Shown here one piece after another: positions 1-11,128 of a DNA stretch of 48,295 bases (within the stretch, counting starts at the first letter, position 1; each line of letters begins with the position of its first letter). Origin of the DNA: Bradyrhizobium uaiense (GTDB lineage: Bacteria > Pseudomonadota > Alphaproteobacteria > Rhizobiales > Xanthobacteraceae); contig NZ_VKHP01000038.1 in NCBI RefSeq assembly GCF_010811875.1, positions 1 to 48,295 of the forward strand, given 5' to 3'. Both the position numbers and the translations under genes were made by a program. The notes under the pieces were generated by a model that was not told the DNA's origin, ran no database searches, and saw nothing but the letters and a program-made list of their open reading frames with translations.

Positions 1-1
1 C

Positions 2-1726
2 CTGGTGCGCGTGTCGCCCGTGCCCCGCGTCGGCAATCGCGACGTGATGCGGGTACGGCCCTTCATCCGGATTTCCGGCAATCTCTCGATGACCACGAGC
101 GATCTGTCGTCCAAAATACCGGCATTCAACGCGCAGCGTCTGTTGACCGATGTCGGCTCCAACACGCCGGCGGCGACCGAGGATCCGAATGCGGCGGATG
201 CCGCCGAGCCCGACGCCGAGGTCTCCTTCGTCACCAAGGATCTCGGCTCCGTGCTGCCGAAAGCCAAGCTCGCCGCCGTCGTCGCGCTCGACGACGTGCT
301 GATGCGGGTTCGTGACGCCGCCAACTGGCGCGGCTCCGGCAATTCGGTGCGCTACGCCTCGCTGGCCAATGCCACGGCCGACGCAAGCGGCGCCGCCCCC
401 GACATGAGGATGGCCTACGCCACCGAGGGCAACACCTCCGATCCCTATGCGGGCTTCGAGACCCGCGTGGTGCCGGAGAACGTCACGCTGCTGCCGAAGA
501 CCAAGGAGCAGGTCACCGGCGGCAATCCGGTCGGTGAGCGGGTTCACCTCGTCAAGAAAGGCGACACCATCACCTCGATCCTGCGCGATCAGGGCGCGAC
601 ATCGGACGAGGCGAAGGCGATTGCCGCAATGCTCGGCCCGCGCGGCCGCGACGGCGGCCTGAAGGAAGGCCAGAAGGTGCGGATCCTGATGGCGCCGGCA
701 GCTCCCGGACCGAATGTCAGGCTGCAGCCCTATCGCGTCGTCGTCGCCAATGATTCCGCCGTCGAAGCCGTCGCCGCCCTGTCCGATCTCGGCAAATACG
801 TCGCCGTCGACGTGCAGAGCATGAACACCGTCAACGAAACCGCGGATAATTCCGGCGACGATGACGAGGATGATGGCAGCGGCGTGCGGCTCTATCAGAG
901 CATTTACGAGACCGCGCTGCGCAACAAGGTGCCGCCAACCGTGATCGACGACATGGTCAAGATCTACTCCTACGACGTCGATTTCCAGCGCAAGGTGCAG
1001 CCGGGCGACTCGTTCGACGTGTTCTATGCCGGCGAGGACGAGGGCGTTACCAGCACCGAAAAGACCGAAGTGCTCTACGCCGCGCTGACCGTGGGCGGCG
1101 AAACCAAGAAATACTACCGCTTCCAGAGCTCCGACGACGGCCTCGTCGACTACTATGACGAGACCGGCAAGAGCGCGAAGAAGTTCCTGGTGCGCAAGCC
1201 GGTCAACAACGCGATCATGCGTTCGGGCTTCGGTGGCCGCCGCCATCCGATCCTCGGCTATGTGAAGATGCACACCGGCGTCGACTGGGCCACCGCCTAC
1301 GGCACGCCGATCTTCGCTTCCGGAAACGGCGTGCTCGAGAAGGTCGGATACGAAGGCGGTTACGGCAAATACATCCGCATGAAGCATGCCAATGGCTATG
1401 AGACGGCCTACGGCCACATGTCGGCCTTCGCCAAGGGCATGGAGATCGGCAAGAAGGTGCGGCAGGGCCAGGTGATCGGCTTCGTCGGCTCGACCGGCCA
1501 GTCGACCGGCCCGCACGTCCACTACGAAATCCTGGTCAACGGCCGATTCGTCGATCCGATGCGCGTGAAACTGCCGCGCGGCCGCTCGCTCGAAGGCCCG
1601 ATGCTGGCGAGTTTCGAACAGGCACGCGACAAGATCGAAGCCCAGATGTCCAGCCGCGGCAGCTCGCGCATCGTCTCGGATGCGACCAGCTCCACGTCGC
1701 AGACCCGCTCGATCAGCAACCGCTGA
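2..1726 (+). CDS. LysM/M23 family metallopeptidase, 5'-truncated by the window edge
   Basis: This is a peptidoglycan endopeptidase of the lysostaphin (M23) type, expected to work in the periplasm on cell-wall cross-links. The frame is open from the first bases, so the true start and any signal or membrane anchor probably lie upstream. Numbering from the GTG at 5, a LysM/OapA-like segment with the sequence KKGDTITSIL covers about residues 179-230. The C-terminal M23 domain runs from about 405 to 535. Its zinc ligands are visible: H423 and D427 (HTGVD), and H504-x-H506 in the GPHVHYE motif; H414 lies in RRHPILG. An acidic, low-complexity stretch (DDDEDDG) sits near residue 285. The tail after the catalytic domain is Ser/Thr rich. 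It may be an active enzyme, since all the metal-binding residues are present. Confidence 0.9.
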   Translation: MVRVSPVPRVGNRDVMRVRPFIRISGNLSMTTSDLSSKIPAFNAQRLLTDVGSNTPAATEDPNAADAAEPDAEVSFVTKDLGSVLPKAKLAAVVALDDVLMRVRDAANWRGSGNSVRYASLANATADASGAAPDMRMAYATEGNTSDPYAGFETRVVPENVTLLPKTKEQVTGGNPVGERVHLVKKGDTITSILRDQGATSDEAKAIAAMLGPRGRDGGLKEGQKVRILMAPAAPGPNVRLQPYRVVVANDSAVEAVAALSDLGKYVAVDVQSMNTVNETADNSGDDDEDDGSGVRLYQSIYETALRNKVPPTVIDDMVKIYSYDVDFQRKVQPGDSFDVFYAGEDEGVTSTEKTEVLYAALTVGGETKKYYRFQSSDDGLVDYYDETGKSAKKFLVRKPVNNAIMRSGFGGRRHPILGYVKMHTGVDWATAYGTPIFASGNGVLEKVGYEGGYGKYIRMKHANGYETAYGHMSAFAKGMEIGKKVRQGQVIGFVGSTGQSTGPHVHYEILVNGRFVDPMRVKLPRGRSLEGPMLASFEQARDKIEAQMSSRGSSRIVSDATSSTSQTRSISNR

Positions 1727-1816
1727 CGGCGAGAATCGCCCTCGAACCATCCAAACGGAACGATTCGCGCCGGTTGGGCTTTGTCCGGTCAGGCAAACCT
1801 TGCAGAGGAGGCGCGG

Positions 1817-2074
1817 ATGGCCAGCCTCACCCGCGACGACGTGCTGAAAGCGGTCGGCAACGCCGACGACGTCACGATTGCCCGGATCATCGCGTCGGGA
1901 GCAACCATCGCCGAGCTTGCCGAGGCGCAGGCCTGGCTTACCAATGACGAGCCGTTGATGAATGCCGGCAAACCGCTGGCCACGGGTCGCGCCCGCGAGC
2001 TGGTCGACATCTTGTCCGAACTCGAGCCCGTCGAGGACGACCAGCCGTCACCGCCCATCGCTCCGCAGGGATGA
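1817..2074 (+). CDS. small hypothetical protein, 85 aa
   Basis: I do not recognise a family. The protein is short, soluble and acidic, with a predicted helical N-terminal half (TRDDVLKAVGNADDVTIARI) and a proline-rich C-terminal tail. It has no signal peptide or membrane segment. The ATG at 1817 was preferred over the GTG at 1781 because AGAGGAGG lies six to thirteen bases before it. It follows the M23 peptidase by about 90 bases and is followed by a terminator hairpin, so it may be the last gene of that unit. The fold looks like a small helical adaptor, but no function can be given. Confidence 0.65.
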   Translation: MASLTRDDVLKAVGNADDVTIARIIASGATIAELAEAQAWLTNDEPLMNAGKPLATGRARELVDILSELEPVEDDQPSPPIAPQG

Positions 2075-2085
2075 TTCGTACAACA

Positions 2086-2116
2086 AACCCTCCCCGCGGC
2101 GTGCGGGAAGGGTTTT
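2086..2116 (+). terminator. intrinsic terminator between the hypothetical gene and clpB
   Basis: The arms AACCCT-C-CCCGC and GCGGG-A-AGGGTT pair with a single C/A mismatch around a five-base loop and are followed by TTTT. It lies between two convergent genes and may serve both, since the minus strand also has an A/T-flanked stem. Confidence 0.75.
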
Positions 2117-2128
2117 CTGTTGTTGCGA

Positions 2129-4780
<2,652 letters not shown>

Positions 4781-4971
4781 TCGTTTTCCCTCGGCCTGCC
4801 ATCGTCACCCATTCAGGCATGACAACGGCATCTTCATTGGGTTTCCGCGGGCCGCGTTGACGTTCCTCAACCAGCCTCTGGTCGTCGCCATCATTTTTCA
4901 GGCTTGCCGCAGATGTGGGCACTTGGTTCCGAAACGGAAGAGCCACGGTCCGCGATTTCGCCCGATCGAGC

Positions 4972-5535
4972 TCAGCGCCGCACGATGGCGACAAGGTAGC
5001 GGCAGGGCTGAGCAGTTTCGTTACGGAAGACGATGTCCGACGGCGGACCAAGCTCGACGCGGTCACCCGCAGCGAGCTCATGACGCTCCGTCCCTTCCAT
5101 CAAGGTGAGGCGGCCGCTGATCACCCAGACCACCTGACGGACCAGGTGATAGGCACTGGCGGGGAAGCCGGCTTCCTGCCTGGCAGGCAGTTCGACCTCG
5201 ACCAGCTCCAGCGGATTGGCCGGGTGCAGAAACACCTGCCGTCGCAGATAGGCCGCCTTCGGATCCCGCCATACCGGCTGATCCTTGGCCCGCTGCAGGC
5301 GGGAAGTGGCCGAGGCAACCTCGAACAGCGCGGCCATGGTCAGGCCATAGGCGGTGGCGATCCGCGACAGCGTTGCCGCCGTCGGGCTTGCCTCCGCCCG
5401 TTCGATTTTGCTCAGCATGGCCTTGGACACGCCTGCCCGCCCGGCGAGTTCCGCCAGCGACCAGCCGCGCCCCTCCCGTTCGGCGCGAACCCGTCGCCCG
5501 AGAGCCTCCTCGGCCTTGTCTTCTATAATTGACAT
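4972..5535 (-). CDS. XRE-family regulator with C-terminal cupin domain
   Basis: A DNA-binding regulator whose cupin domain is expected to sense a small ligand. Residues about 14-68 form a Cro/CI helix-turn-helix (LAELAGRAGVSKAMLSKIER), and residues about 115-185 a cupin_2 barrel (VVWVISGRLTL, ELAAGDRVEL). The length of 187 residues is normal for this class. It is divergent from the GNAT acetyltransferase at 5594, and regulators of this type commonly control the neighbouring gene and themselves. The ATG has no Shine-Dalgarno sequence; the predicted -10 element ends about five bases before it, which suggests a leaderless message. The ligand cannot be deduced. Confidence 0.88.
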   Translation of the reverse strand: MSIIEDKAEEALGRRVRAEREGRGWSLAELAGRAGVSKAMLSKIERAEASPTAATLSRIATAYGLTMAALFEVASATSRLQRAKDQPVWRDPKAAYLRRQVFLHPANPLELVEVELPARQEAGFPASAYHLVRQVVWVISGRLTLMEGTERHELAAGDRVELGPPSDIVFRNETAQPCRYLVAIVRR

Positions 5536-5536
5536 G

Positions 5537-5570
5537 TCGTCTTATATAGTAGACGATGGGGTCCATTCAA
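5537..5570 (-). promoter_or_regulatory. promoter of the XRE-cupin gene with overlapping operator-like inverted repeat
   Basis: On the minus strand TTGAAT (plus 5565-5570) and TATAAG (plus 5541-5546) are 18 bases apart, a good sigma-70 match. TCGTCT (5537-5542) and AGACGA (5551-5556) form an inverted repeat with an eight-base centre that covers the -10. A dimeric regulator bound there would block the promoter. The predicted transcription start falls at or next to the ATG. A TATAAT sequence at 5524-5529 on the plus strand could be part of the divergent promoter, but it has no clear -35. Confidence 0.55.
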
Positions 5571-5593
5571 GAGGCTTCGTTAAGGGAACCACG

Positions 5594-6109
5594 ATGATTA
5601 TCCGTCCCGCCACCGAGGACGACATTCCTGCGATCACCGCGATCTTCAATGAGGCGGTCGTCAACTCGAACGCGATCTGGACGGAGAAGCAGGATTCGGA
5701 AGCGGAGCGGCTGGCCTGGATGAAGGCCCGGCTGGCGCTGGGTTACCCGGTGCTGGTCGCGGTCGAAGGATCTGTGGTGCTTGGGTACGGCACGTTCGGC
5801 GACTTCCGGGCCTTCCCCGGTTACCGCTACAGCGTCGAGCACAGCGTCTATATCCATGTCGATCACCGCGGCCGAGGGCTCGGCCGCGTCATTGTCGACG
5901 AGCTCGTGGCGGCTGCGCGGGCGCTGGGTAAGCACGTCATGATCGCCGGTATCGACGGCGGCAATCCCGCCTCGCTCCGGCTGCACGCGCAGGCAGGCTT
6001 TGTCGAGGTCGCCCGGATGCCGGAGGTCGGACGCAAGTTCGGCCGCTGGCTCGAACTCGTGTTCATGCAACGTGTCCTCGACACCGAAGGTGCGGCGCGG
6101 CCCGACTAG
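5594..6109 (+). CDS. GNAT N-acetyltransferase, amino-acid/phosphinothricin acetyltransferase type
   Basis: The enzyme transfers an acetyl group from acetyl-CoA to the amino group of a small substrate. The start of the protein (IIRPATEDDIPAITAIFNEA) and the segments WTEKQDS and EHSVYIHVDHRGRGLG are typical of the phosphinothricin/methionine-sulfoximine acetyltransferase (Pat/MnaT) branch. The acetyl-CoA loop RGRGLG is intact. The length is 171 residues from the ATG at 5594, which has AAGGGA about six bases upstream; starting further upstream would run into the divergent promoter. The natural substrate may be an amino acid analogue. It probably answers to the divergent XRE-cupin regulator, by inference from position only. 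Confidence 0.88.
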   Translation: MIIRPATEDDIPAITAIFNEAVVNSNAIWTEKQDSEAERLAWMKARLALGYPVLVAVEGSVVLGYGTFGDFRAFPGYRYSVEHSVYIHVDHRGRGLGRVIVDELVAAARALGKHVMIAGIDGGNPASLRLHAQAGFVEVARMPEVGRKFGRWLELVFMQRVLDTEGAARPD

Positions 6110-6165
6110 CAGCCTCACCGCTGGCGGCGGTTCTCCTCGCCCGGCAAACAGGCTAGAGCGGGCGG

Positions 6166-6957
6166 ATGGACACCACGCACGCTTCCTTCGCCCGGATCAC
6201 CGGCATCTACCGCTACCCCGTTAAGGGTCTGACGCCCGAGCCCCTGCCCCGCACAGAGCTCAAGGTCGGCGAGACACTCCGCTCGGATCGCCGCTACGCG
6301 ATCGAGAACGGCCCGAGCGGCTTCGATGCATCAGCGCCGAAATGGCTGGCGAAGCCGCATTTCCTGATGCTGCAGCGGGACGAGTGGCTGGCGCCGCTGC
6401 GCGCCCGTTACGACGACGACAGCCATGTGCTGACACTGCGCCGGGATGGCGCGATGGTGGCCCAGGGCGATCTCGAAACGGCCGAGGGGCGCGCGGCGAT
6501 CGAGCGCTATTTTGCCGATCGCCACGCCGGCCAGATCAAGGGACCGCCCAAGGTGCTGGTGAGCCCCGGGCACAGTTTCTCCGACGTGCCGCGCAAGGTG
6601 GTCTCGATCATCAACCTGGCGAGCCTGCGGGCGATCGAGGAGATGGTGCAGGCGCCGGTCCACCCGCTGCGCTTCCGCGCCAACCTCTATGTCGAGGGCT
6701 GGCCGGCCTGGCATGAAGCCGGCCTGCTCGACCAGACCATCGCGATCGGCAGCGCGCGGGCCAAGGTAGTGAAGCGCATCACCCGCTGTGCCGCAGTCAA
6801 TGTCGATCCCGATACCGGCGCGCGCGACCTCTCGGTCCCGAACACGCTGATGCAGCGCTTCGGCAACAATGAATGCGGCATCTACGCCGAAATCATCAGC
6901 GAGGGCGGCGCGGCCGTCGGCGACATGATTGCCGCCGAGCAGCCTGTCGTTTCGTAG
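6166..6957 (+). CDS. MOSC domain-containing protein
   Basis: Proteins of this family handle sulfur or molybdenum cofactor, and some (YcbX, mARC-like) are reductases. An N-terminal MOSC beta-barrel (ITGIYRYPVKGLTPEPLP, about residues 9-30) precedes the MOSC core. The conserved cysteine is in KRITRCAAVNVDPDTG near residue 209, and FRANLYVEGWPAWHE is a typical core segment. At 263 residues it is complete, with no 2Fe-2S ferredoxin domain of the YcbX kind. It follows the acetyltransferase by 56 bases and may be co-transcribed. The substrate is unknown. Confidence 0.88.
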   Translation: MDTTHASFARITGIYRYPVKGLTPEPLPRTELKVGETLRSDRRYAIENGPSGFDASAPKWLAKPHFLMLQRDEWLAPLRARYDDDSHVLTLRRDGAMVAQGDLETAEGRAAIERYFADRHAGQIKGPPKVLVSPGHSFSDVPRKVVSIINLASLRAIEEMVQAPVHPLRFRANLYVEGWPAWHEAGLLDQTIAIGSARAKVVKRITRCAAVNVDPDTGARDLSVPNTLMQRFGNNECGIYAEIISEGGAAVGDMIAAEQPVVS

Positions 6958-6998
6958 AGAGGGCAAGGCGCGCACGCCGAGCCCACCCTTTCGACCGA

Positions 6999-7664
6999 TC
7001 AGCTCGTCGGCATCACATAGGCGTAGATGCGGCCGCGCGAGACTGGCGTCTCGCGGACGCGATGGCTGCTGTTGCCCGAGATCATGATCGGATTGCCCTT
7101 GGCGTCGACGCCGGTGATGATGCCCACATGGCCGCCGCCGCGGCGGCCCATCACGGCGATGGCGCCGACCTGCGGACCGGAAACGCGCGTGCCGTATTTC
7201 GCGAACGAGCTCGCCATGTCGGAGCCGGTGCCGTGATGGCCGGTCTGCTGCAGCACCATGTTCATGAAGCGCGCGCACCACAGGCTGGAGCGGCCGGTCG
7301 GATTGCCGCCGAGATAGCGGCGCGCCGTGGCGACGATGCCGGACGAGCCGAAGCCGCCTGCCGTGCTCACGCCGCCGGTGTTGGGCACGGTTTCGGTGCC
7401 GCCCGGCAACGCGGCCGCATTGGCCTCGTTGAAATCACCCGACTGCATCTGTTCGCGGCGCTCGGCGCGCGAGAGCCGTGCGACGTGCCTGTTGTGACGA
7501 TGAGCGGAGTGGCGCGCGTGATGGCCGGCATGGGCCGAATGCGCGTGACGCGAGTGGTGCGGACGGGCGGATGCCGGAGCGGCGGCGATCACGGCGAGAG
7601 TGAGCGAACACAGAGCCAGCGCCAAGACTCGAAGCGACCGGCGATACGCAACCAACTGAACCAT
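6999..7664 (-). CDS. secreted CHAP/NlpC-like amidase (TIGR02594-type)
   Basis: This is a probable cell-wall amidase or endopeptidase exported by the Sec route. A signal peptide covers residues about 1-33 (VLALALCSLTLAVIAAAPASA), cut before a His-rich linker (about 34-60, repeated RHS/AHAGHH). The catalytic domain begins near residue 105. C130 in SLWCARFMN and H179 in GGGHVGIITG are the expected catalytic pair, and the domain ends with the usual SRGRIYAYVMP strand. It is 221 residues long. The His-rich linker could bind metal, but such linkers are also simply low-complexity. It is transcribed alone, convergent with the MOSC gene. Confidence 0.82.
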   Translation of the reverse strand: MVQLVAYRRSLRVLALALCSLTLAVIAAAPASARPHHSRHAHSAHAGHHARHSAHRHNRHVARLSRAERREQMQSGDFNEANAAALPGGTETVPNTGGVSTAGGFGSSGIVATARRYLGGNPTGRSSLWCARFMNMVLQQTGHHGTGSDMASSFAKYGTRVSGPQVGAIAVMGRRGGGHVGIITGVDAKGNPIMISGNSSHRVRETPVSRGRIYAYVMPTS

Positions 7665-7908
7665 ACTTCACGAGATCCTCTGTAACGCCCCCCAACTCCC
7701 CGTCGCGTTCCTTTGTCATTTCCCCTGGGAAACGCGGCGATGGTTTTGAAAATCACGATGTGGCGCGAGGAAGATTTCATGCGGCGCTGCGGAAACGATT
7801 TCTGGGTCATTCCGAGCAAATTCCATGACGAAAATAGTCAGGACTGCCGCATTGCAGCCGCGGAAATTAATTGCAAATCTGAAGCCGGCCAACGAGAGGA
7901 GAATTTCA

Positions 7909-8781
7909 ATGCCCCACGCCGTCACGAAAGATAATGTCCGGCTCCATTTCGAGGAGGCCGGCAGCGGAACGCCGATCATCTTCCTGCACGAGTTCGCAGC
8001 TGACCACACCAACTGGGAACCGCAGATGCGCTACTTCTCGCGCGGCCACCGCTGCATCGCCTATTCCGCACGCGGCTACACGCCGTCGGACGTGCCTGCG
8101 AGTGCGGACGTCTACACCTACAAGCATTTCTATACCGACGCGCTCGCAGTGCTCGACCACCTCGGGATCGCAAGCGCGCATTTCATCGGCCTCTCGATGG
8201 GCTCCTATTCGTCGTTGCAGGTTGCGCTCAACGCGCCGGAGCGCGCACTGTCGATGACGCTCGCCGCCGTCGGCTCCGGCTCTTCGCTCGAGAATCTGGA
8301 TGCCTTCCGCGCCCAGTGCCGCGCCAATGCCGAGCAATACGAGTCGATCGGCGCGGCCGAGGTCGCCAAGGCGACGCGCGAGGCGCCGAGCCGGATTTCG
8401 TTCCTGGTGAAGGACCCGCGCGGCCACGCCGATTTCTATGCCGCGCTCGCCCGCCACGACGCCAGGGGCTCGGCCAACACGATACGCAGCTTCCAAGGCG
8501 GCAGGCCATCGATCTACACCATGACCGACGCCATCAAGCGCGCAGCGACGCCGGCGCTGATCCTGTGCGGCGACGAGGACGACAATTGCATCGCGCCCAG
8601 CATGTTCCTGAAACAGCATCTGCCGGCCGCCGGCCTCTCCTTCTTTCCGAAGTCGGGCCACGTGCTCAACCTCGAGGAGCCGGCGCTGTTCAACGAGATG
8701 GTCGAGCACTTCATCGCGCTGGTCGAGGCCGGCCGCTGGCCGGTGCGCGATCCGAGGTCGCTGGTGGCGGCGCCGGTGTAG
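7909..8781 (+). CDS. alpha/beta hydrolase
   Basis: A cytoplasmic serine hydrolase of the esterase/haloperoxidase-like alpha/beta fold. The nucleophile elbow GLSMGS places S96 as the nucleophile; D222 (CGDEDD) and H251 (KSGHVLNLE) complete the triad. The oxyanion region FLHEFAADHTNWEPQM is conserved. It is 290 residues long from the ATG at 7909, which has GAGAGGAGA seven bases upstream; an earlier in-frame start at 7825 lacks such a site. The 244 bases before it, back to the amidase gene, hold no gene I can support. The substrate cannot be told. Confidence 0.88.
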   Translation: MPHAVTKDNVRLHFEEAGSGTPIIFLHEFAADHTNWEPQMRYFSRGHRCIAYSARGYTPSDVPASADVYTYKHFYTDALAVLDHLGIASAHFIGLSMGSYSSLQVALNAPERALSMTLAAVGSGSSLENLDAFRAQCRANAEQYESIGAAEVAKATREAPSRISFLVKDPRGHADFYAALARHDARGSANTIRSFQGGRPSIYTMTDAIKRAATPALILCGDEDDNCIAPSMFLKQHLPAAGLSFFPKSGHVLNLEEPALFNEMVEHFIALVEAGRWPVRDPRSLVAAPV

Positions 8782-8783
8782 GC

Positions 8784-8888
8784 CGTCATTCCGGGGCTCG
8801 CGAAGCGAGAACCCGGAATCCATTGGGCCGCAAAGTTCGTGGATGAATGGATTCCGGGTTCGATGCTGCGCATCGCCCCGGAATGACG
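8784..8888. repeat. palindromic intergenic repeat (CGTCATTCCGGGGC type)
   Basis: The ends CGTCATTCCGGGGC and GCCCCGGAATGACG are exact reverse complements. An inner pair, GAACCCGGAATCCAT and ATGGATTCCGGGTTC, also pairs, so the whole can fold as a long double hairpin. It sits just after the hydrolase stop codon between convergent genes and could also act as a transcription barrier. Confidence 0.8.
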
Positions 8889-8909
8889 AAAGTAAGCTAC
8901 CGCGCAGCC

Positions 8910-9575
8910 CTACTTACCCTGCCCGCCGCGGCTGAGCAGGAACACGCCCTGCTCGCCGAACATGTTCCACACCCACCAGGGCAGGTTGAGCGGGACCGGG
9001 CGGCCGTAGAGATCGAGCGCCACCGCGCGCTCCATCTTGACGTTGATCTGCTCGCAGAGCTCCACGAAATCCTTGATGGTGCAGAAATGGATGTTGGCGG
9101 TGTCGTACCAGCTGGCCGGCAGATTCTCGGTCCGCGGCATGTGGCCGCCGATCAGGAGCTGCAGCCGCATCCTCCAGAACCCGAAATTCGGGAACGAGAC
9201 GATGGCGCGCTGGCCGATCCGCAGCAGGTTCTCCAGCACCACCTTGGGCTGCCGCGTCGCCTGCAAGGTCTGCGACAGGATCACGTAGTCGAACGCATCA
9301 TCGGGATAATTGACGAGGTCGGTATCGGCGTCGCCCTGCACCACCGCGAGCCCCTTGGCGACGCAGCCATTGACGCCCTCGCGCGACAGCTCGATGCCGC
9401 GGCCGTCGATGCCGCGGCTCTCCAAGAGCTGCAGCAATTCGCCATCGCCGCAGCCGACGTCGAGTACGCGCGAGCCCGGCCGCACCATCTCGGCGACCAG
9501 AAGATGATCCCTGCGATAGCCGCCGGTCCGCTCCGGCGCGACGCCCGGCAAGGGCAATGTCTGCTGCATGCTCAT
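8910..9575 (-). CDS. metW: methionine biosynthesis protein MetW
   Basis: MetW is a class I methyltransferase-like protein that works with MetX in homoserine acylation for methionine synthesis. SAM-binding motif I ([11 protein letters not shown]) is at residues 37-47, and the family segments [24 protein letters not shown] and [15 protein letters not shown] are all present. It has 221 residues, a normal length. It overlaps the metX stop by four bases (ATGA), so the two are translationally coupled and share the SAM-responsive leader upstream of metX. Confidence 0.96.
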   Translation of the reverse strand: MSMQQTLPLPGVAPERTGGYRRDHLLVAEMVRPGSRVLDVGCGDGELLQLLESRGIDGRGIELSREGVNGCVAKGLAVVQGDADTDLVNYPDDAFDYVILSQTLQATRQPKVVLENLLRIGQRAIVSFPNFGFWRMRLQLLIGGHMPRTENLPASWYDTANIHFCTIKDFVELCEQINVKMERAVALDLYGRPVPLNLPWWVWNMFGEQGVFLLSRGGQGK

Positions 9576-10777
9576 GACTGGCCGTCGTCCTTCAGTCCGC
9601 GCGCCTTGCCTGCGGCCAGCAGGAAGGCAAGGGAGATTTCGAGGAATTCGGGCACGTCGAGCAGGAAGGCGTCGTGACCTCGATCGGTCTCGATCTCCGC
9701 GAACGACACCCGCGCACTCGACGCATTCAGCGCGTGCACCAGCGCGCGCGATTCCGAGGTCGGAAACAGCCAGTCGCTGGTGAACGACACCACGCAGAAC
9801 CGCGTCTTGATGCCGGTGAACGCTTTCGCCAGTACGCCGTTGTGGTCGGCGGCGATGTCGAAATAGTCCATCGCGCGGGTCAGGTAGAGATAGCTATTGG
9901 CGTCGAAGCGCTCGACAAAGGACGAGCCTTGATAGCGCAGATAGCTCTCGACCTGGAAATCCGCATCGAACGAGAAGGTCGGCAGCTCGCGGTCCTGCAT
10001 GCGCCGCCCGAACTTGCGATGCAGCGCGGCGTCGGAGAGATAGGTGATGTGCGCGGCCATGCGGGCGACCGCCAAGCCGCGATGCGGATGGGTGTCCTCG
10101 TCGACATAACGGCCGCCGCGCCAGTCCGGATCGGCCATGACAGCCTGGCGGCCGAGCTCGTGGAACGCGATGTTCTGCGCCGAATGGCGCGTCGAGCAGG
10201 CGATCGCGAGCGTCGCGAACACGCGCTCGGGATAGGCCGCGGTCCATTGCAGCACCTGCATGCCGCCCATCGAGCCGCCGACCACGCAGAACAGTGTCGC
10301 GATACCGAGGCGATCGATCAGCATCGCCTGCGCGCGCACCATGTCGGGGATCGTGATGATCGGGAAATCCAACCCCCACATCTTGCCGGTCGCAGGGTTC
10401 AGCGACGCAGGGCCCGTCGAGCCCATGCAGCCGCCGATCACGTTGGAGCAGATGATGAAGTATTTGTCGGGATCGATCGGCTTGCCGAGGCCTACCATGG
10501 TGTCCCACCAGCCGGGCTTGCCGGTGACGGGATGGATGTTGTTGACGTGCTGATCGCCGGTCAGCGCATGGCAGATCAGGATCGCATTGGACCGGTCGGC
10601 ATTGAGCTCGCCATAGGTCTGATAGGCGATCTGGAACGGCGCGAGATCGACCCCGCAATCGAGCTTCAGCGGCTGATCCATGCCGAACTTCGCCACCAAT
10701 GACGACGGATGATCGGCCTCATGGGCGCGATCATCGCTCTGGGTTTGCGGGCTCGGTATCGGACGCACGTTGCTCAT
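9572..10777 (-). CDS. metX: homoserine O-acetyltransferase MetX
   Basis: MetX transfers an acyl group from acetyl-CoA to homoserine, the first committed step of methionine synthesis. It is an alpha/beta hydrolase-fold enzyme with catalytic S169 (GGSMGG), D335 (TSDWLFP) and H368 (DRGHDAF). [10 protein letters not shown] and [12 protein letters not shown] are family hallmarks. The ATG at 10777 gives 401 residues; the frame remains open far upstream, but that part is non-coding leader and antisense to the chorismate mutase gene. Bacterial MetX proteins are often misnamed, and some use succinyl-CoA; the acyl donor cannot be settled here. It is followed by metW. Confidence 0.96.
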   Translation of the reverse strand: MSNVRPIPSPQTQSDDRAHEADHPSSLVAKFGMDQPLKLDCGVDLAPFQIAYQTYGELNADRSNAILICHALTGDQHVNNIHPVTGKPGWWDTMVGLGKPIDPDKYFIICSNVIGGCMGSTGPASLNPATGKMWGLDFPIITIPDMVRAQAMLIDRLGIATLFCVVGGSMGGMQVLQWTAAYPERVFATLAIACSTRHSAQNIAFHELGRQAVMADPDWRGGRYVDEDTHPHRGLAVARMAAHITYLSDAALHRKFGRRMQDRELPTFSFDADFQVESYLRYQGSSFVERFDANSYLYLTRAMDYFDIAADHNGVLAKAFTGIKTRFCVVSFTSDWLFPTSESRALVHALNASSARVSFAEIETDRGHDAFLLDVPEFLEISLAFLLAAGKARGLKDDGQS

Positions 10778-10828
10778 TTCAGCGACCCTGCCTCCGCGCG
10801 GGAGGGCTCGAACAGAAATCAGGCCAAT

Positions 10829-10861
10829 AAAAAACCCGGCCTGAACATAGGTTCGGCCGGG
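10829..10861 (-). terminator. attenuator terminator in the metX leader
   Basis: On the minus strand CCCGGCC-GAAC pairs with GTTC-A-GGCCGGG and is followed by six T residues, a strong intrinsic terminator 50 bases before the metX ATG. The segment GGCCGGG at 10874-10880, just 3' of the riboswitch, could pair with CCCGGCC (10855-10861) instead and form an antiterminator. Confidence 0.85.
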
Positions 10862-10875
10862 AGCTGATCTGTCCC

Positions 10876-10934
10876 CGGCCTGTTTAGCGAGTTGTTTAAC
10901 GTGGCTGCAAGCCGGCCGGCTCAAATGACCACGG
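10876..10934 (-). promoter_or_regulatory. SAM-II riboswitch (metA motif) controlling metX-metW
   Basis: Reading the minus strand, CGTGG (10929-10933) pairs with CCACG (10900-10904). The loop carries TCATTTGAGCC, and the GGCTTGCAG segment precedes the 3' arm. GTTAAACAA and CGCTAAACAGG follow. This order matches the SAM-II aptamer known upstream of metA/metX in alphaproteobacteria, an H-type pseudoknot that binds S-adenosylmethionine. When SAM is plentiful the pseudoknot should occupy the 3' tail, disfavour the antiterminator and allow the terminator at 10829-10861 to form. Confidence 0.85.
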
Positions 10935-11128
10935 AGTGCAGCGAACCTAGTCCTCACGCCCCCCGTCGTCAAGGCGGCCGGCCAACGTCCCCCTGCCGGG
11001 CGCCGATGGTTAACCGAATGCGCAAGGCACGGCTGCGACGTTTCTCTTTGCTTTCGCTGCCCGTCTTTCCTAATCAGGGACCCTGTCCGGCACGGCATCG
11101 GGCCGCCCGGACGACAAGGTTTTAGAGC

